Of a DNA stretch of 64,000 bases, positions 35,697-48,720 are shown piece after piece (within the stretch, counting starts at the first letter, position 1; each line of letters starts with the position of its first letter). A model generated the notes under the pieces. That model saw only the letters and a list, made by a program, of their open reading frames with translations, searched no databases and was not told the DNA's origin. The stretch lies in contig OX387193.1 of NCBI GenBank assembly GCA_947561395.2, positions 15,686,001-15,750,000 of the forward strand. The letters are read 5' to 3'. The position numbers and the translations under genes were made by a program. Source of the DNA: Buxus sempervirens. Taxonomy: Eukaryota > Streptophyta > Magnoliopsida > Buxales > Buxaceae.

Positions 35697-38600
35697 CATG
35701 CAGCGCAGTTATAGACAAGAGCTGTAGTCATTGACTTATTGCGCACGAACTCAACAGAGTTGGCATGTACCACCAGCATGCAACATCAGAATCAATACAT
35801 GGAGATGGTTGCTTATCCACATGTACAGGGAATCACCAGCGGCGCACCGGGGTGTCCCTCCAGACATAGGACCTTCCCGGAGCAAACTAACTTGCAAGGG
35901 AAGCGCGCTCGCATATAGGAGTAACTCAACCCAAACTAAATACCACTTAGCTAACCAGCCAAAACTATGGATCCATATATAGCTAAGCCCACTAACACAA
36001 ACCATGATAAAACCACATATGGGAGGACACGTTACTGTAGGAGGCATACACACTTTTACCCGTAAAGGATTACACATCTCTACATAGAGGATTACCCATC
36101 TTTGCCGTAAAAGATAGTATCAACTCAACCACAGAAGCCGTACCACTCAACCGTAAAAGAAAAGCTAATAACTTCATACCACATACCAATCCATACTAGA
36201 ATATTCAATTCCAAGTGAAAAATATGATTCAATCCTTAATAATCCAGATGAAGCCTTTTTTCAGAATTGCATATGCAATTTCTCAATTATATTCAAAGTA
36301 AAGCTCATGTATCATAAATTCAATAGAAATCAATATTTCTCCAATTCCATAAACCAATATTCCTATTAAAGCTCAAAATAAAGGAAATCAAATCCTACTT
36401 AGAGTTTTCCTTATTATTCCCTTTATTAGAATCCAATTTCCTATCTTAACACCCAAAGTAGTTTCTATTTAACTTTTCTGTATTTTTATTCTCCAACATG
36501 TCCTACAGACCTAGAATGAAGTTTAGAAAGTGTTTTTATCCTATAAATTCCAGTATTATTATTTATCTCAATATCCATACCATTTGCCCCTTTTATGGAC
36601 AAACCTTTCATTATAACCTTCAATTTATTGCTTAATCTTTCCAAATTAATTTTATAATTTTTATACCTTAATTAGGTCCTTATAAAGATGCTCACATGCT
36701 TAACTAATTAGAAAAATTATTGAATATTTATTCATATTACAAAATCCCCAAAATCTGAAAATTTTACATAGAGCGCCGACCTCTACAGGGCTAGGCGATC
36801 CTAGGCGCTCGTGCAAAATTAAACAGAAAATTTCCAGATTTACAAAGTTCTGATTTTTATGCTTTTACTATATGTTTCTTTGGTCTAAATTAATTTAATA
36901 ACATTTTAAAACATTCCTAAAGCCTTTTAGATCAATTCTTATTAATTAAATACCCTCCTACATTTATTTACATAATCAAACTAAGTTTTCTTCTTTATTT
37001 CAACAAATCCATCAAGAATACCAATCATGAAAATATGAACACTTTGATTCCATGTAAATACTATTCCGACTAATCCATTCAACCCATATGAAATCACAGA
37101 AAAAGAAATCATGCAGTTCCTCACGTTCTCCAAGGGTTACTACTTGCCTTATATGCTAAAATTCTTCTTCCATTGAAGCTTCTAATTCTGGACCTTACTT
37201 TTGCTCCCAAACGCACCAAAGTTAGAGTCTCCTAATTCAAATCTCCACCGTACACATTGTAGTTCCATCAGTGATGAACAAAACCCCCAAATTTGAAGGC
37301 GATCCACTGTAAGGATCTTCCCCGATCATGATTTGATGATGGCTGGTCAGACATCTCCATTAGCAACCTTCTTCCTTTCTCTCCCTCTTCTCTCAATAAC
37401 AAACCCACGAAAATTCTCTCTTGTCTAACCTTAACCTCCTATTTATATTAGGCTTTAGAAGTCCTAAACCAACCCTAATAGGCTACTTTAATTTGGGCTA
37501 ACCCAACCATGGTCTAATTAAAGTCTAACCCATTCTAATTAATTCCTACTTTTTCTCCACTTTTTATTTTTCTACTTAAACATTAATTATTTAATCTCTT
37601 ATCATCTAAACTCCTATTTACAACCTATTTTCGTGGATAATATTTAATTAAACTTTAATATCACCTAAAACCTTATTTTCTCCAAATTAAGACGTGAAAT
37701 CTCCTAATTACCCTTTTTCCCACTTTTAGGCTTTTATTAATTTCTTTTAATTTCTAAATTGTCAAAATAAATTATTTCCTTCTATTTTCAAATTCTAGTT
37801 ACTATTTAATGATCCATTTATTAATTACCCTTTTCTGAAAATTACCAAAATACCCTTTTAATCTTTTAGGCAAATTTCATTAAAATTCTTTCTTTATTTA
37901 CAACTTATGACTTATTCGAATTAATTATCTTCTAAATCTTCACTTTTTATTTTAACTAGGACTTAACTCATATTTTCTTTTATTTATTATTTATTTATTT
38001 ATTAGGTGAAAATTCAGGGTTTTACTGTAACGCCCCAAATCTGAGTCACAAGGAAAACTCGTAACTCGTCTCCAGAGGTTATTATAAATAGCAGGATCGC
38101 ACTATCAGAGTAAGGAAACATGACTTCAATATTATTACGAAACAGAGTACGCTACAATAAACCCAAGATAATAACTCACATGGCCCAATAAACAACCCGC
38201 AGGTATCGGCTCTCCATATGCATCTGAAAAGAACAAAACAACACAGAAGGATGAGATACGAATATCTCAGCAAGCAGCACATGCATGCACAAATACAATT
38301 TTACCAGTTGTAAATTATGGTCGAATAATCACACGAGAAAGCAGGAAATAACTCGATGGAACCTGCGAAACCCTTAGTAATTTATTTGACACAAGGGTAT
38401 AGTAAAATAAATTAAACTGTACGTATTTAAAATCGGAATACCTTTGTCAACAAAATTCCAATCGGTTTCAATGAAACAATATCATTATATCCATACTCCG
38501 AGAAAACCAAATTCCACTACAATCCAATAATATCTAAACCAGATAAATAAAAATAATCCCACACTGGTCAATGTCATGCAAATATTTGATTGGTTAATCA

Positions 38601-40299
38601 ACATGCCAGAGCGACCTCCACACCTCCATGTACACAGTTCCGGCCTACTCAGGGTTTCGGATACTCTGAAATGACGGCCTACTCAGGGTTTCGACATTGA
38701 CAACAAGGCCTACTCAGGGTTTCTGGCTGCTCTACACCAGTCGTGGCAACACTCTATGACCATGCCATTACTCCAATAAAATAAAAGCATCACACTACTA
38801 AGCATTGACTCTGGATCCAGGATAAGCTAAACCAAAACAGTAAATCATCATATAATCTCAATTCCAACATCAAAATAAAACAATACATGCCACATCATGT
38901 ATAACTCAACACAGTTCATCACATGTCCCTCTGGACCAGAACGGTACCTCAAGTACTTTCAGTATTTCCCCAAATTCATAACACATGCTCCTTTGGAAAT
39001 AAAACTCAGTTACTTACACCAAGAAAATCTTTACAATACATTCAGAATTTGCCAACAAGTAAAACTAGGATTTAATAAATTCTCAACCAAGTACAGTGTA
39101 TAAAACAAGGAGGAAACTAAAATAGGAACTCCTAGTGTTAGGTACCCAATACATCAACTACAAATAGCCTAAAATTTGCCTTGGAAGCTTCTAAGAATTT
39201 CCAGAATTTCCACTAAATTTTCTCATAGAAATTGAATAGATAATATTGATTCTACAGTCCTAAACAAGTGATTGGTTAAGTTTTTGAACCCTCAAATCAT
39301 CAAAACCCAGTTTGGTTTAGTCAAACATGCAATTCGGCAAGATATGGGACCATGCGCTGACCTCCTGCGCTAGGCGCGAGGTCGGCGGATAGGTCATGGG
39401 TCGAAAATTGAGTATGCGCCTACTTAAATTCAAGTGAGCGTGAGCTAGGCATGAGGTGGGCGTGAGGTTCACGCGAAATGCGCGTATGCATTTTGAGTTC
39501 GCGCGAGCTCGGCGGATAGGGCAATTAGTCCTTGCGCCCACTACCTGAAGTCGGCGCCAGTGAGCGCCAACTGGGCGGATAGTAACTGTATTTTTCGACT
39601 CTCTGTTATTTCTAGATCTACATCTCTGGCCGAACTTTTTCGGTCTGCAACAATTTCTTTAGTCTCCTAATATCCCCAGAACACATTCAAACTAGTTTTG
39701 AAATTAATCTAAACACATTTTTATTTATCATCATTCAGTTCTAAATAAACTCATGCTCGGACGAAGTTCTTCCAGAAATCACTCATGCATCAGAATAAAC
39801 TCACGAATAAACACAAAACCCCAGTTTTAAAACGATGTTACTCACCGGTATTGAGGATCTTCTTCTAGCTTCCACCCCTTTTGATGGAGTCCTCTCGAGA
39901 TCCAAGTTGTTTGGCCGCCGCCCTAATTACAGGGCAGCAACTTTTTCCCCAATCTCCAAAAATTTTTATATTAGTTATCTATTTATAGACGTCGCAAGGT
40001 TTAACCTAGTTTACCCCCGGTATTAAATTAACCCTCGGGATTCCATATCTACCCCTCATTCAACTTGAGGTTACCCGAATTACTTATTTGCTAATTCCCT
40101 ATTTACTACAATATTTTTAAGTTCGCAATTAATTATGTAATAATATTCTACTTATTTTCTTTGCCAACTAATGACCACAATCTCCAGTAATAAATAAATT
40201 TTTGATTAAACCTAACAATAAATCCATGTGTCCATATACTTATATATATATTTTTTATTTTATTTTTTTTCTACTCAAAATTGGGGTTTTACATTTACA
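35697..40299 (+). mobile_element. LTR unit C, partial, split by unit D
   Basis: A partial copy of the A/B type running 35697-38025, with its last base after the insertion of D (40299). Its first third is nearly identical to unit B and its remainder resembles unit A; the switch is near 36330-36380. It has the GC-rich patch at 36771-36815 and no coding region. Confidence 0.75.
38026..40293 (+). mobile_element. LTR unit D, inserted in unit C
   Basis: 2268 bp, starts TGTAACGCCCCAAATCTGAG and ends GGGGTTTTACA, with target duplication TTTAC at 38021-38025 and 40294-40298. It is a different subfamily from A/B/C but shares the conserved box (38252-38290). It has three direct repeats of GGCCTACTCAGGGTTTC (38642-38722) and a GC-rich palindrome patch (39352-39580). 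Solo-LTR-like and non-coding. Confidence 0.87.
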
Positions 40300-42250
40300 C
40301 TGCCGATTGACGAATCCGAGCCAGGGGTCCACCTTGGGACCGTAGTCCTCCCGAGCTGCCCACTCCTCGGACTGGGGATGAAGGAGAATCACTGATCCAT
40401 CCGCAGTTGTTCGAGTGTTGGGGTCCTGTGACCTCTTCACTGCTTTGCGGATCATCCTCGAGAGCACAGACGTAGACTTCGACCTTCTTTTCAACCTTAG
40501 ATTCCTCAGTGGGAGCAAGTGGAGTGTCTTCCTCCTCTCCTTTTCCAGCGTCAATTTCTGCTGGCAGTTTGATCCCCTCTTTGAGATATACCCTTACTAC
40601 TTGACCTGACCCTCCGATCAACACTGACGGGTCAAGCTACCCCTTATCACCATTACTGTCGTCCACCTGATTCACTGAGTTGCTGGTGGATGCCTTGGAA
40701 TGATCTGGGAGTGGATTGGTGGCAGTAGCTGTAGCAGGAGCTGTTGCTGGGTGATCGACGGAGATGCGTTTGCTATCGATCAAGTCTTGTACATCATGTT
40801 TTAAATCCCAGCAACGATTGGTGTGGTGTCCAAGGGCTCCCATGTGGTATTCACAGTACTCATTATCATTGTAGGTGTGACTGTTGGTTGGCTAGTGGGT
40901 CGGCTGCTTCTTCTGCAAATATCCTTTCTTCAACAGGGTTGGAAGTAGCTCTGACAATGGGTAGGGGAGACGTGTGAATACCCTGTTACACCTTGCTTGC
41001 ATTTCCTCTTTGGTCCACCTTGGCTGTCCTGCAAACTGCTCTCCTTGGCCATTGTTTTGGTTTTCCCTCCTGTCTGGTGCTGAGAAATGGAAAGGCCTGT
41101 TTTGTTGGACGTAATTGACGGTCTCGTCCTCCTTCTTCCTTTCCGTACCTCTCCCACCAACAGGGCTCCTTTTTTACTCAGAAAAACCTGTCATTCTGCC
41201 GGACTTAACTCCGTCTTCTATCCTGGTTGCTCCAATGTCGAGATGAACAGTGTTACCATCTCTTTTTCCAACATGGGGGGGTTGGACCATGGCAGCCATT
41301 TCCTGCCACCTCTTAGCATATTCTCGGATGGACTCGGTGCTTTTCTTGGACAACTTTTGTAGTTCCATCCGTGTGGGCAAGACCTCAGTGTTGAATTTGA
41401 AGTGCTCAAGAAAGGTGCTTGCCAAATCATCCCAAGTTCTGATTTGACTCTTGTCCAGACTGACGAACCACTTCTGTGCTGATCCTGTCAACAAACATTG
41501 AAAGAATTGAATCATGATTCTTTCATCATGCGCATATTGGCACATGTCTCCATAGTATGCTCGTAGATGCGACAGCGAACACCCACTTCCATCAAATTTC
41601 ACAAAGTCTGGGCCTTTGAACTTTGGTGGAAATTACAAATTAGGGAAAAATCCCAGTCTGTCCAATGAGGCTTCCTTTGACACAGGACCTCGGTTCACAT
41701 TCTGCATCTGTTCTTTTAGGGCTTGTAAATCGGCCAGCATCTGGGCTATGACATTAGCCAATTCTTGTGCTCGGTGCAACTCTTCTTCTTCGTGCCCCAT
41801 TCCCATCACTTGTTGCTGTGGAATAACAGGGGGTGTCGGAATCCTCAACGATAGCTCTGGCAAAGGTTGGGGAATTGGCTACTTTGGTGGCTACGGATTC
41901 AATTACGGAACTGCTGCTGGTGGCTACTTTGGAACGATTGGCAATGGCTGAGGAGTCAACTGCTGTGGCAGTGATATTGGTGGCTCCTGGGGAGGTACCT
42001 GCTGTCGTGGAGGTGTTGGCAACTGTTGCTGCTGTTGTACGAGCTATGGCGGCATTTGCAGTGTTTCCATTTGCTGCATCATGGTTGCCATCATGGTTGT
42101 AATGTTGGCCATTTGCTGGTTAATTCCAGTGATCACTGGATGGTCTTCCAGATTTTCTTGCTCCTGAGGCAGTGGAGGTAGTGCTTACTCTTGTCCCTCA
42201 GCAGGATCCATCTGTAGTTTTCTTCTTGAACATAGGAGGTACGGGCTGCG
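40300..42250 (-). mobile_element. gag region of the Ty3 element, fossil
   Basis: Retrotransposon gag text read on the - strand: KFDGSGCSLSHLRAYYGDM, WFVSLDKSQIRTWDDLAS, YAKRWQEMA, then further on GALGHHTNRCWDLKHDVQDL and DHSKAS. The order and wording fit plant Ty3 elements of the Tat/Ogre type. The upstream part is rich in Gln and Pro. Broken in several places. No protease, RT or integrase text follows, because units D and C begin immediately. Confidence 0.8.
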
Positions 42251-42365
42251 ATAAGCAATCTTGATACCTTTAGAAAATAAAGGAGGAAACAAGTCAGTAC
42301 AAAGAATTCATTTTATATTGAAACATAATGCATGTAATGCATGCCAATGCATATTATTAATGATT

Positions 42366-42660
42366 TTTTTATTTGATTGGAATGTGGAGACTTGAAGAGT
42401 TGATTTCCACTTGATTGGATTCTAGAAACGCGAAGCGTTGATTTCCAGAGGATTGGCTTGAGAGCTTAAAGAGTTGATTAAAGATTTTGAGGTTGTGGAA
42501 ACGCAAAGCGTTGATTTCCACAGGGAAACTTAAAGAGCTGATTTCCTGATTATTTGATTTGGGTGTGGAGACTCAAAGGGTTGATCTCTAGAGCAGCGGA
42601 AACACAAAGCGTTGATTTCCAGAAGGTTAATTTATGAAATTCTAAGAGATGATTAAAGAT
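42366..42660 (-). repeat. Leader hairpin array, left part
   Basis: About eight units of GGAAACGCGAAGCGTTGATTTCC type (CGC-GAA-GCG core, GGAAA/TTTCC arms) in the leader of the Ty3 element. The array is continued at 46461 after the inserted solo LTR. Confidence 0.8.
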
Positions 42661-43640
42661 TTGGGTATGCGCGAGGTCGGAAAATGCCGCACCGTGGGGC
42701 GCACGGATTCATGCGTGCCTTCGGATGGGTAAAACAGGAAGGTTGGAGTCGCCACCGCCTGATGGGGTGCAGACGGACACCTGGGTGCCTAAGTTTGTTT
42801 ATTGGGCTAGTCTGTGGCTTGAGATTCTAAGTAAGGTCTCGGTTACGGTACGGGGAAGTCCATAGACACCCTGGTCAGCCCCGTCGGTTGACAAGTCCCA
42901 TAGATTTCCTGGTTTGAGTCAACTCGGTCTTCACTCACCCGTTTCCTAATCTAGCATGTAATTTAGTTAAGTCTGGCGGGACTACCTGAGTGGTGTGGGT
43001 CCCTTCAATTGATTTTATTTTGCTTAATTAAGTGGTCTGAGTCTGAGTGAGTGGGACCTGTTGGAAGGCCCACGGTGTCCTTGGTGGGCTTGGTTAAGCC
43101 CACATATCCCCTGGTAGGCCTCCATCTAAGCCAACGAGGCCCTTTGGGCTTAGGTTAATCTCCTTTGTTTTATTTAGGGTTTAGCTTTGAAGATTTAAAT
43201 TAAGTTTTATTTCAGGTGGGCCGGATCAGTTTGTGGGCCCATTAAGGGGGCCACACAAGTATTTCCAAGTATTTTAATTTATCTTGGGCTTAATTTTCAA
43301 CATGGGCTAGATATTGGGCTTGGGGCCTGTTAGTCCAGACTTCGGCTGGAAAGCCCAAGGGTTTCTTGAGGTTGGGGTTTCAACCCTTACTTGTTTGGTT
43401 AGTGGGCTTGGTGGGCCCGGTAGGCCCTGGCCCGTGGTCTCGGCCAAACCATGCTGAATAAACATCATGTTTCCAATCGGGTTCTTTGGGTGGGCCGCAT
43501 TGGGCTTGGCCCACTCAGTTTGGTTGGTTAATTTATTTAAGTTGCATGCTTGTATTCTATCACGTTTGTCGAGCTTGGAGGGCCCCGTTTGGAAGGCCCA
43601 CAAGTGTTCCTGGTTGGGCCGGTGGTCCAAGTCCCATGTG

Positions 43641-43856
43641 GGGTTTCCGGGTGACCCGGAAACCCTAGTGGCCTGCTAGGTTTGATTGCAAAGATCACTA
43701 GAATGAAGCAAGGTCAAGGAATGCAACAAAATGGCATCTTCTGCCATGTAGCCGACCTTGAAGGTCGGCTACACACAAACCCTAATGTAGCCGGCCATGA
43801 AGGTCGTCCACATACACCAAACAGTGTAGCCGACCTTCAAGGTAAGGTCGGCTACA
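43641..43856. repeat. Hairpin words, set 1 (solo LTR)
   Basis: Perfect palindromes with one-base centres: 43641-43665 (arms GGGTTTCCGGGT/ACCCGGAAACCC) and 43747-43773 (arms TGTAGCCGACCTT/AAGGTCGGCTACA). Variant units of the second word follow at 43786-43812 and 43825-43856. Confidence 0.9.
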
Positions 43857-45636
43857 CACAAGTTTCAGGTGATCTGACTTGAGTTGTCGGATCAACCTGA
43901 AACTGCACTTTTTGGGGTTTTGCAATTGGGGTGGCTTTCCTGGGCTCCCTAGGAAGGTTCTAAGATTTTGTGGGCCCTTGGGAAGGCCCACACAGGTTCT
44001 GGAGATGGGGAATCCCCCATCTTTAGTCTCCTTTGGTGGTTTCTACAGCAAGGAAAGGAGAGGGCGGGGGGTGGGGGGGAGGAGGAGGAGGGAGGTTGCC
44101 TCCTCCCACTTGAGCCACCTATAGCAGCCGAGCAGGCACCATGTTGTCCCTATTTTGGTCCCTCGATTCATACAAAACAGCAAACCAAAATCAATGAGAA
44201 ATCCCCCTAACCAAAGGGCTCAATTTATACTTTAACCCAAGATAATGTACACTCATGCTTCCACTCGGTTTATTCCTAAAGCAGGGAAACTCATGCATGC
44301 ACTCAAGACAACCAAGCAACAAAGCATGTCATGTAAACACCAATAAAAAGTAACTAAGAAACCTGCTGTAGATAGGGGGGATAGCAACTGTAAGTGGGGG
44401 AAAAGACCTGTCCACCATGCTGGAAATAACAAGAACAAGGCGGGGGAGGCAACCTAGCATGTCACTAGTCACTAAGTTGTGGACATGTTCATGCCCTTGG
44501 TGTGTGCAAGTGGAGAGACATACCATGCAACTATGAATGCAGAAAATACATGCTGCAGGCGCCTTCTATAGTAGCTAGTAATGATGGTTTTAACATGGCC
44601 GACGAGGATGGGAAGTGCATAGGGAGTGGGGGAAGGGCTGCCTTCATGCATGACACTTAATGGGTTGCCCTGGGGGTGCAGGTAGTTGGGTGAGCTTTCT
44701 GGGAACAGCAGCTATGGAGGGGGATTTAGGCATGCTAAAGAGGCTGGGAACATCATAAACCTGGGTAGGGGGGGGGGGGGGGGGGGAGAAATCCTAACTC
44801 AATGCATGCCTGTACCATGAGCTATGAAACACAGAAACAGCATACATTAGAAAGAAACAGTAGCTGAAGAACACAAGGAAAATCATGGCATGAAGAAGGG
44901 GAGCATGCAATATTAATGGGGAGGGGGATAACCTAGCATAGATATGCACATTTCATGAATCAAGAGACACTGAAAGAAGCAGCACATCACTCAAGACGAG
45001 ATGGAATGAACCAAATGGGGAGAAAGGATAGGAGGGGGCTTACATGGGGGTACATGAGATTTGCTCTAGAAGGAACACACTTCCTCCAAAAAAAATATAA
45101 TAAAAAGAAGACCAAAACAGCAGCTTAAGTGACACAAAAGTGTAGGGAGAATTTCTCACTCCCTCCTTAGAACCCAACGTAGACCTCTCCCTTACTTGGA
45201 GACTTCCATGCAGTGACAATGAGAAAATGATACATGCAAAATTAGCCTTAAAATAGATTTTATGCCATGGAGGAAAACAAGCTCATTAGACACTTTAGAA
45301 AGACTTCATTTTGATATATGCGCAATAAAACATGGCAAAAATCCTTACCTTTGGGTTTTAAGCTCTCCTTGTGGTGTGTAAGCGACTCTTTGCAACAAAA
45401 ATCGAAGCTGGAAGCTCTCCTCCAAGTTCCAACAGCAGCAACTCCTCCCTTTGTTCGAGTGAGGTTGAAGGAAAAGAAAGGAACCAAGTGGTTGAAGAGT
45501 CTTAGGGTGATGTAGTGAAGGTGTGGAGGGCAAGAGGCTTGAAAGCAAGGGGGTTTAAATCAACTTGGAGGGGAGAAATGGTATTAAGGCCAACAACCCT
45601 CGGCCAGGGGGGTTGCTGGCCTTTTTATAGCAAAAT

Positions 45637-45875
45637 TTTGTATCCGACAATACTACACTTCCTTTGTATCCGACATTCAATGTCAGATACACTACACTTC
45701 TTTTGTATCCGACATAAAATGTCGGATACAAACACAATTATTTCAAAAATTGAATTTTGTCAGTGAATCTGTCGGCAAATCCGCGCGAATCTCGCGGGCG
45801 AATCCTTTGTATCCAAAATTCAATTTCAGATATGAAGAAACACATGTATATCCGACATTATATGTTGGATACAAA
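45637..45875. repeat. Hairpin words, set 2 (solo LTR promoter)
   Basis: Four to five units of the word TTGTATCCGACAT/ATGTCGGATACAA with short AT centres (about 45637, 45664-45690, 45702-45732, 45806-45834, 45844-45875). They begin directly upstream of the LTR TATA box on the - strand. Confidence 0.9.
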
Positions 45876-46460
45876 AAGACAAATTTTCGATATTTATAGA
45901 TTGCCCCTCGGATTTGACTAATTTGACCAATTTGATAATTGCAAATTTCCCCTTGGCTATTTGCAGATTAATCCCTGAGATATTTTGAACATTTTGGATA
46001 TTTACGAATTAATCCCCGAGATATTTATCTACGTTTTCGTCACGTGTGCTGCTCTTTTGCCACGTGTGCAGTTTCCAGCATTACTACCTGAAAACCTCAA
46101 CTGCTCATAATTTCTTCATCCGGACTCCGATTCTAGCAAACTCAGTTGCGTTAGAACCGTATCGAAGTCCTCTATTCATTAGGGCTGGACTAAATAGCTG
46201 ATCTGGGGCTTAGCAGAAAGTCAATTTTTGCTCCCCTTCAAGTTTGACCGGCCTACAAATCCTTCATCCAGACTCCGATTCCAGCAAACTCGGTTGCGTT
46301 GGAACCGTGTCAGGGTTCTCTATCCATTGAGATAAAGCAAGGTGGTCAATTATCACTTGATCAAAAAGTCATCTTTCGCCCCTTTAGGGTTTGACTTTCC
46401 AGCTAGGGTTTGCATTTCCAGCACTTTCGGGAGCGCAAAAATGAAGTGCTTACATTGGGA

Positions 46461-46925
46461 TTACGGAAATGCGAAGCGTTGATTTCCACAAGGGGCTCTG
46501 GAAACACAGGGCGTTGATTTCCAGACAACTGGAGATTTGGGAAACGCGAGGCGTTGATTTCCCAGAGTAGCGGAAACGCAAAGCGTTGATTTCCACTAGA
46601 AGTTCTGGAAACGCAGAGCGTTGATTCCCAAAAGATTTGAGAATTTGGGAAACGCGGGGCTTTGATTTCCCAGAGTAGCGGAAACACAGAGCGTTGATTT
46701 CCACAAGAAGTTCTGGAAACATAGAGCGTTGATTTCCCAGAGCAACGGAAACGCACAGTGTTGATTTCCACTAGAATTTCTGGAAACTCAGAGCATTGAT
46801 TTCTAGAAGATTTGAGAATTTGGGAAACGCGGGGTGTTGATTTCCACTAGGTTTAGGGTATGGAGACGCGAAGCGTTGATCTCTACATGGAGCTCTAGTA
46901 ACGCGAAGCGTTGATTTCTAGAGGG
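46461..46925 (-). repeat. Leader hairpin array, right part
   Basis: About thirteen units of the GGAAACGCGAAGCG/TTGATTTCC type, spaced 27-50 bp. Arm changes are paired: GGGAAA with TTTCCC, TGGAAA with TTTCCA, GGAGA with TCTCT, CTAG with CTAG. Same array as 42366-42660. Confidence 0.85.
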
Positions 46926-48720
46926 TTTGAGATTAGAAGTTGACTTATGATAATTTGACTTATTTGATCTTTCTTTTCTTTTTCTTATTTTTCTTCTTTT
47001 CATTTTATTTCCCTTTTATTTCTCCCTTTTTTCCTCAATTTGACCGATGGCCATCGGCAAGGATTAGACTTGTCCTTGATTTTTCTAATTCATTATTTTG
47101 GGCTGGGTTATAGCCAATTGATCTCACAAATTTTTTTTAATTAAGCTGGAACTGATTAAGGTACAGAGAATTGGAGTCATTCCTTGCCCCAATGCACACT
47201 CGGAAGCAATTTTAATCTTGGGAATTTAAAAAATTTTCATTTTTTTTTCTTTTGAAAAATGATTTGATCAAGCATGCTTATGCAGATGATCTTGAATTGT
47301 GTGCACTTGATGCACGAAAATGCTTATACAAAATTAAAGTCAAGGTTAAATAATATTACCATTCAAACAAAGATCTGTACAATTAAAAGTTGTGTGCACA
47401 ATCCTAAAAAGGTTGGTGCCCAGCAGGGAATGACTCCTAGACGTACTTGTGTATGGAAACACATCCGAGTCCTAATCGGCCTTCTTTCATCTGCCTTTGC
47501 CTTCAGGTGTCAGATCAAAGAAAATTTACAATTCGCCAACGAGGGCGAAAATTACAAGAAATCTACAAAAAATTTGCAAAGAATTCATCTTAAGGGCTAT
47601 TGGGAGCCCAAGAGAAGAGTACAAGTTTGCTTCAAGACAGGTAGGCTGAATTCCTAGATTTAGGGTTTTGTGCCCCTGTTCTGATCTGACCTACTTTTGC
47701 CTTATTGTTTGATCTAGCCTACTTTCATCTGCTCACAAGGCTACTCAATGGGTCAAGGCCCACGGTTCACAGGACTCAATGCATGGATCTGGGGTAGCTT
47801 CCCTGATCAAGATTCGAGTAGCATCCTAAATTAGGGCTAACGCAACCCATGATCTAGGACTCATTCAGTTGGATGCAAAAGGGCGGGGGTTGCTGCCGCT
47901 GATGGACTCTTGAATTTTAAATTGATTTTATTCATCTTCACTTCCATCATTCGCATCTCATTCATACTGCATCCACAAAGCTACGGTTTACCAGAAACAA
48001 TAGGTGAGGAAAGGGTACCCAGCCCGAGACATTCACCTACAAGTGTTTGAGTCAAGTACTAGACCCTCGCGTATCATGGCAAAAAACCAATGGTGCAAAG
48101 GAATCCTGAAACCTGGGGAGATGGGTTTACCCTGCTTTCCCCGGCAAGCCACGAGAGCGTGGGGCTAATACCATCCCAAAAATAAGTTCATCGGAACAAA
48201 AGGGTGGCTTCTAGGGAGGTCTAGGTTTTGGTGAAGAAGAGCAGCATTCCATTCCATTTCACAAAAGCATTCAAATCGGATCATTCACGCAGTCTCCCTC
48301 GTGCGTGTCACCCCACGCAATTATTATTCAAAACAGTAAAGCTCATCCATGGTGTGGTGAGTGCCCTGTGTGTAGTTGGGCAGAGTACTGTGTCTAATTG
48401 GGTGAATTTCGGATATTTGATTGGTAAAGGGTTCCCTGCTATCTCTTTATAGCGACGTACAGAATTAGTACGCGATACGATGTTCCAAGAGAGTCCCCAG
48501 ATAAGTGGAGGGGTCACAATGGTCCCGCTTAAAACCCACAAACTTTAGGCTATTATCTCGTCCTTTGTAACAGGACTCCCCAGAATACGTAATTACATGT
48601 ATTTCGTATTTCACTAAGGTTAGACAGCAAGTATTGCCTAAACCGATCTATATCCATCTATGTTGACCTTTTAAACCAGGGTCCGACTGGGTTGAGAGGT
48701 CCCCAGCGGAGTCGTCAAGT
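46926..48720 (-). other. Leader of the Ty3 element, non-coding
   Basis: Sequence between the 5' LTR and the hairpin array. Next to the LTR is the GACTCCGCTGGGGACC motif (- strand, 48698-48713), typical of the priming region of plant Ty3 elements. No ORF is supported. Confidence 0.6.

Larger units (their letters stand above)
42666..46454 (-). mobile_element. Solo LTR inserted in the Ty3 leader array
   Basis: 3789 bp, reading TGTAAGCACTTCATTTTTGC from 46454 leftward. A perfect target duplication TTGGG lies at 42661-42665 and 46455-46459. It is related to the LTRs at 11304 and 48721. It has a TATA box (CTATAAAAAGG, - strand, 45620-45630), hairpin words upstream of it (45637-45875), a second hairpin cluster (43641-43856) and a G run (44768-44786). 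Non-coding. Confidence 0.87.

Noticed and set aside
44253-44526. Cys/Leu-rich ORFs in the solo LTR
   Set aside because: Overlapping short ORFs in non-coding LTR sequence with no homology recognised.
44768-44786. Run of about 19 G
   Set aside because: A simple homopolymer inside a solo LTR; possibly quadruplex-forming but also a common assembly trouble spot.
46403-46771. Repetitive ORFs on the - strand with GNQRSAFPELLVEINAL-type repeats
   Set aside because: They arise from translating the hairpin array in the leader; the repeat explains the ORF and nothing suggests translation.
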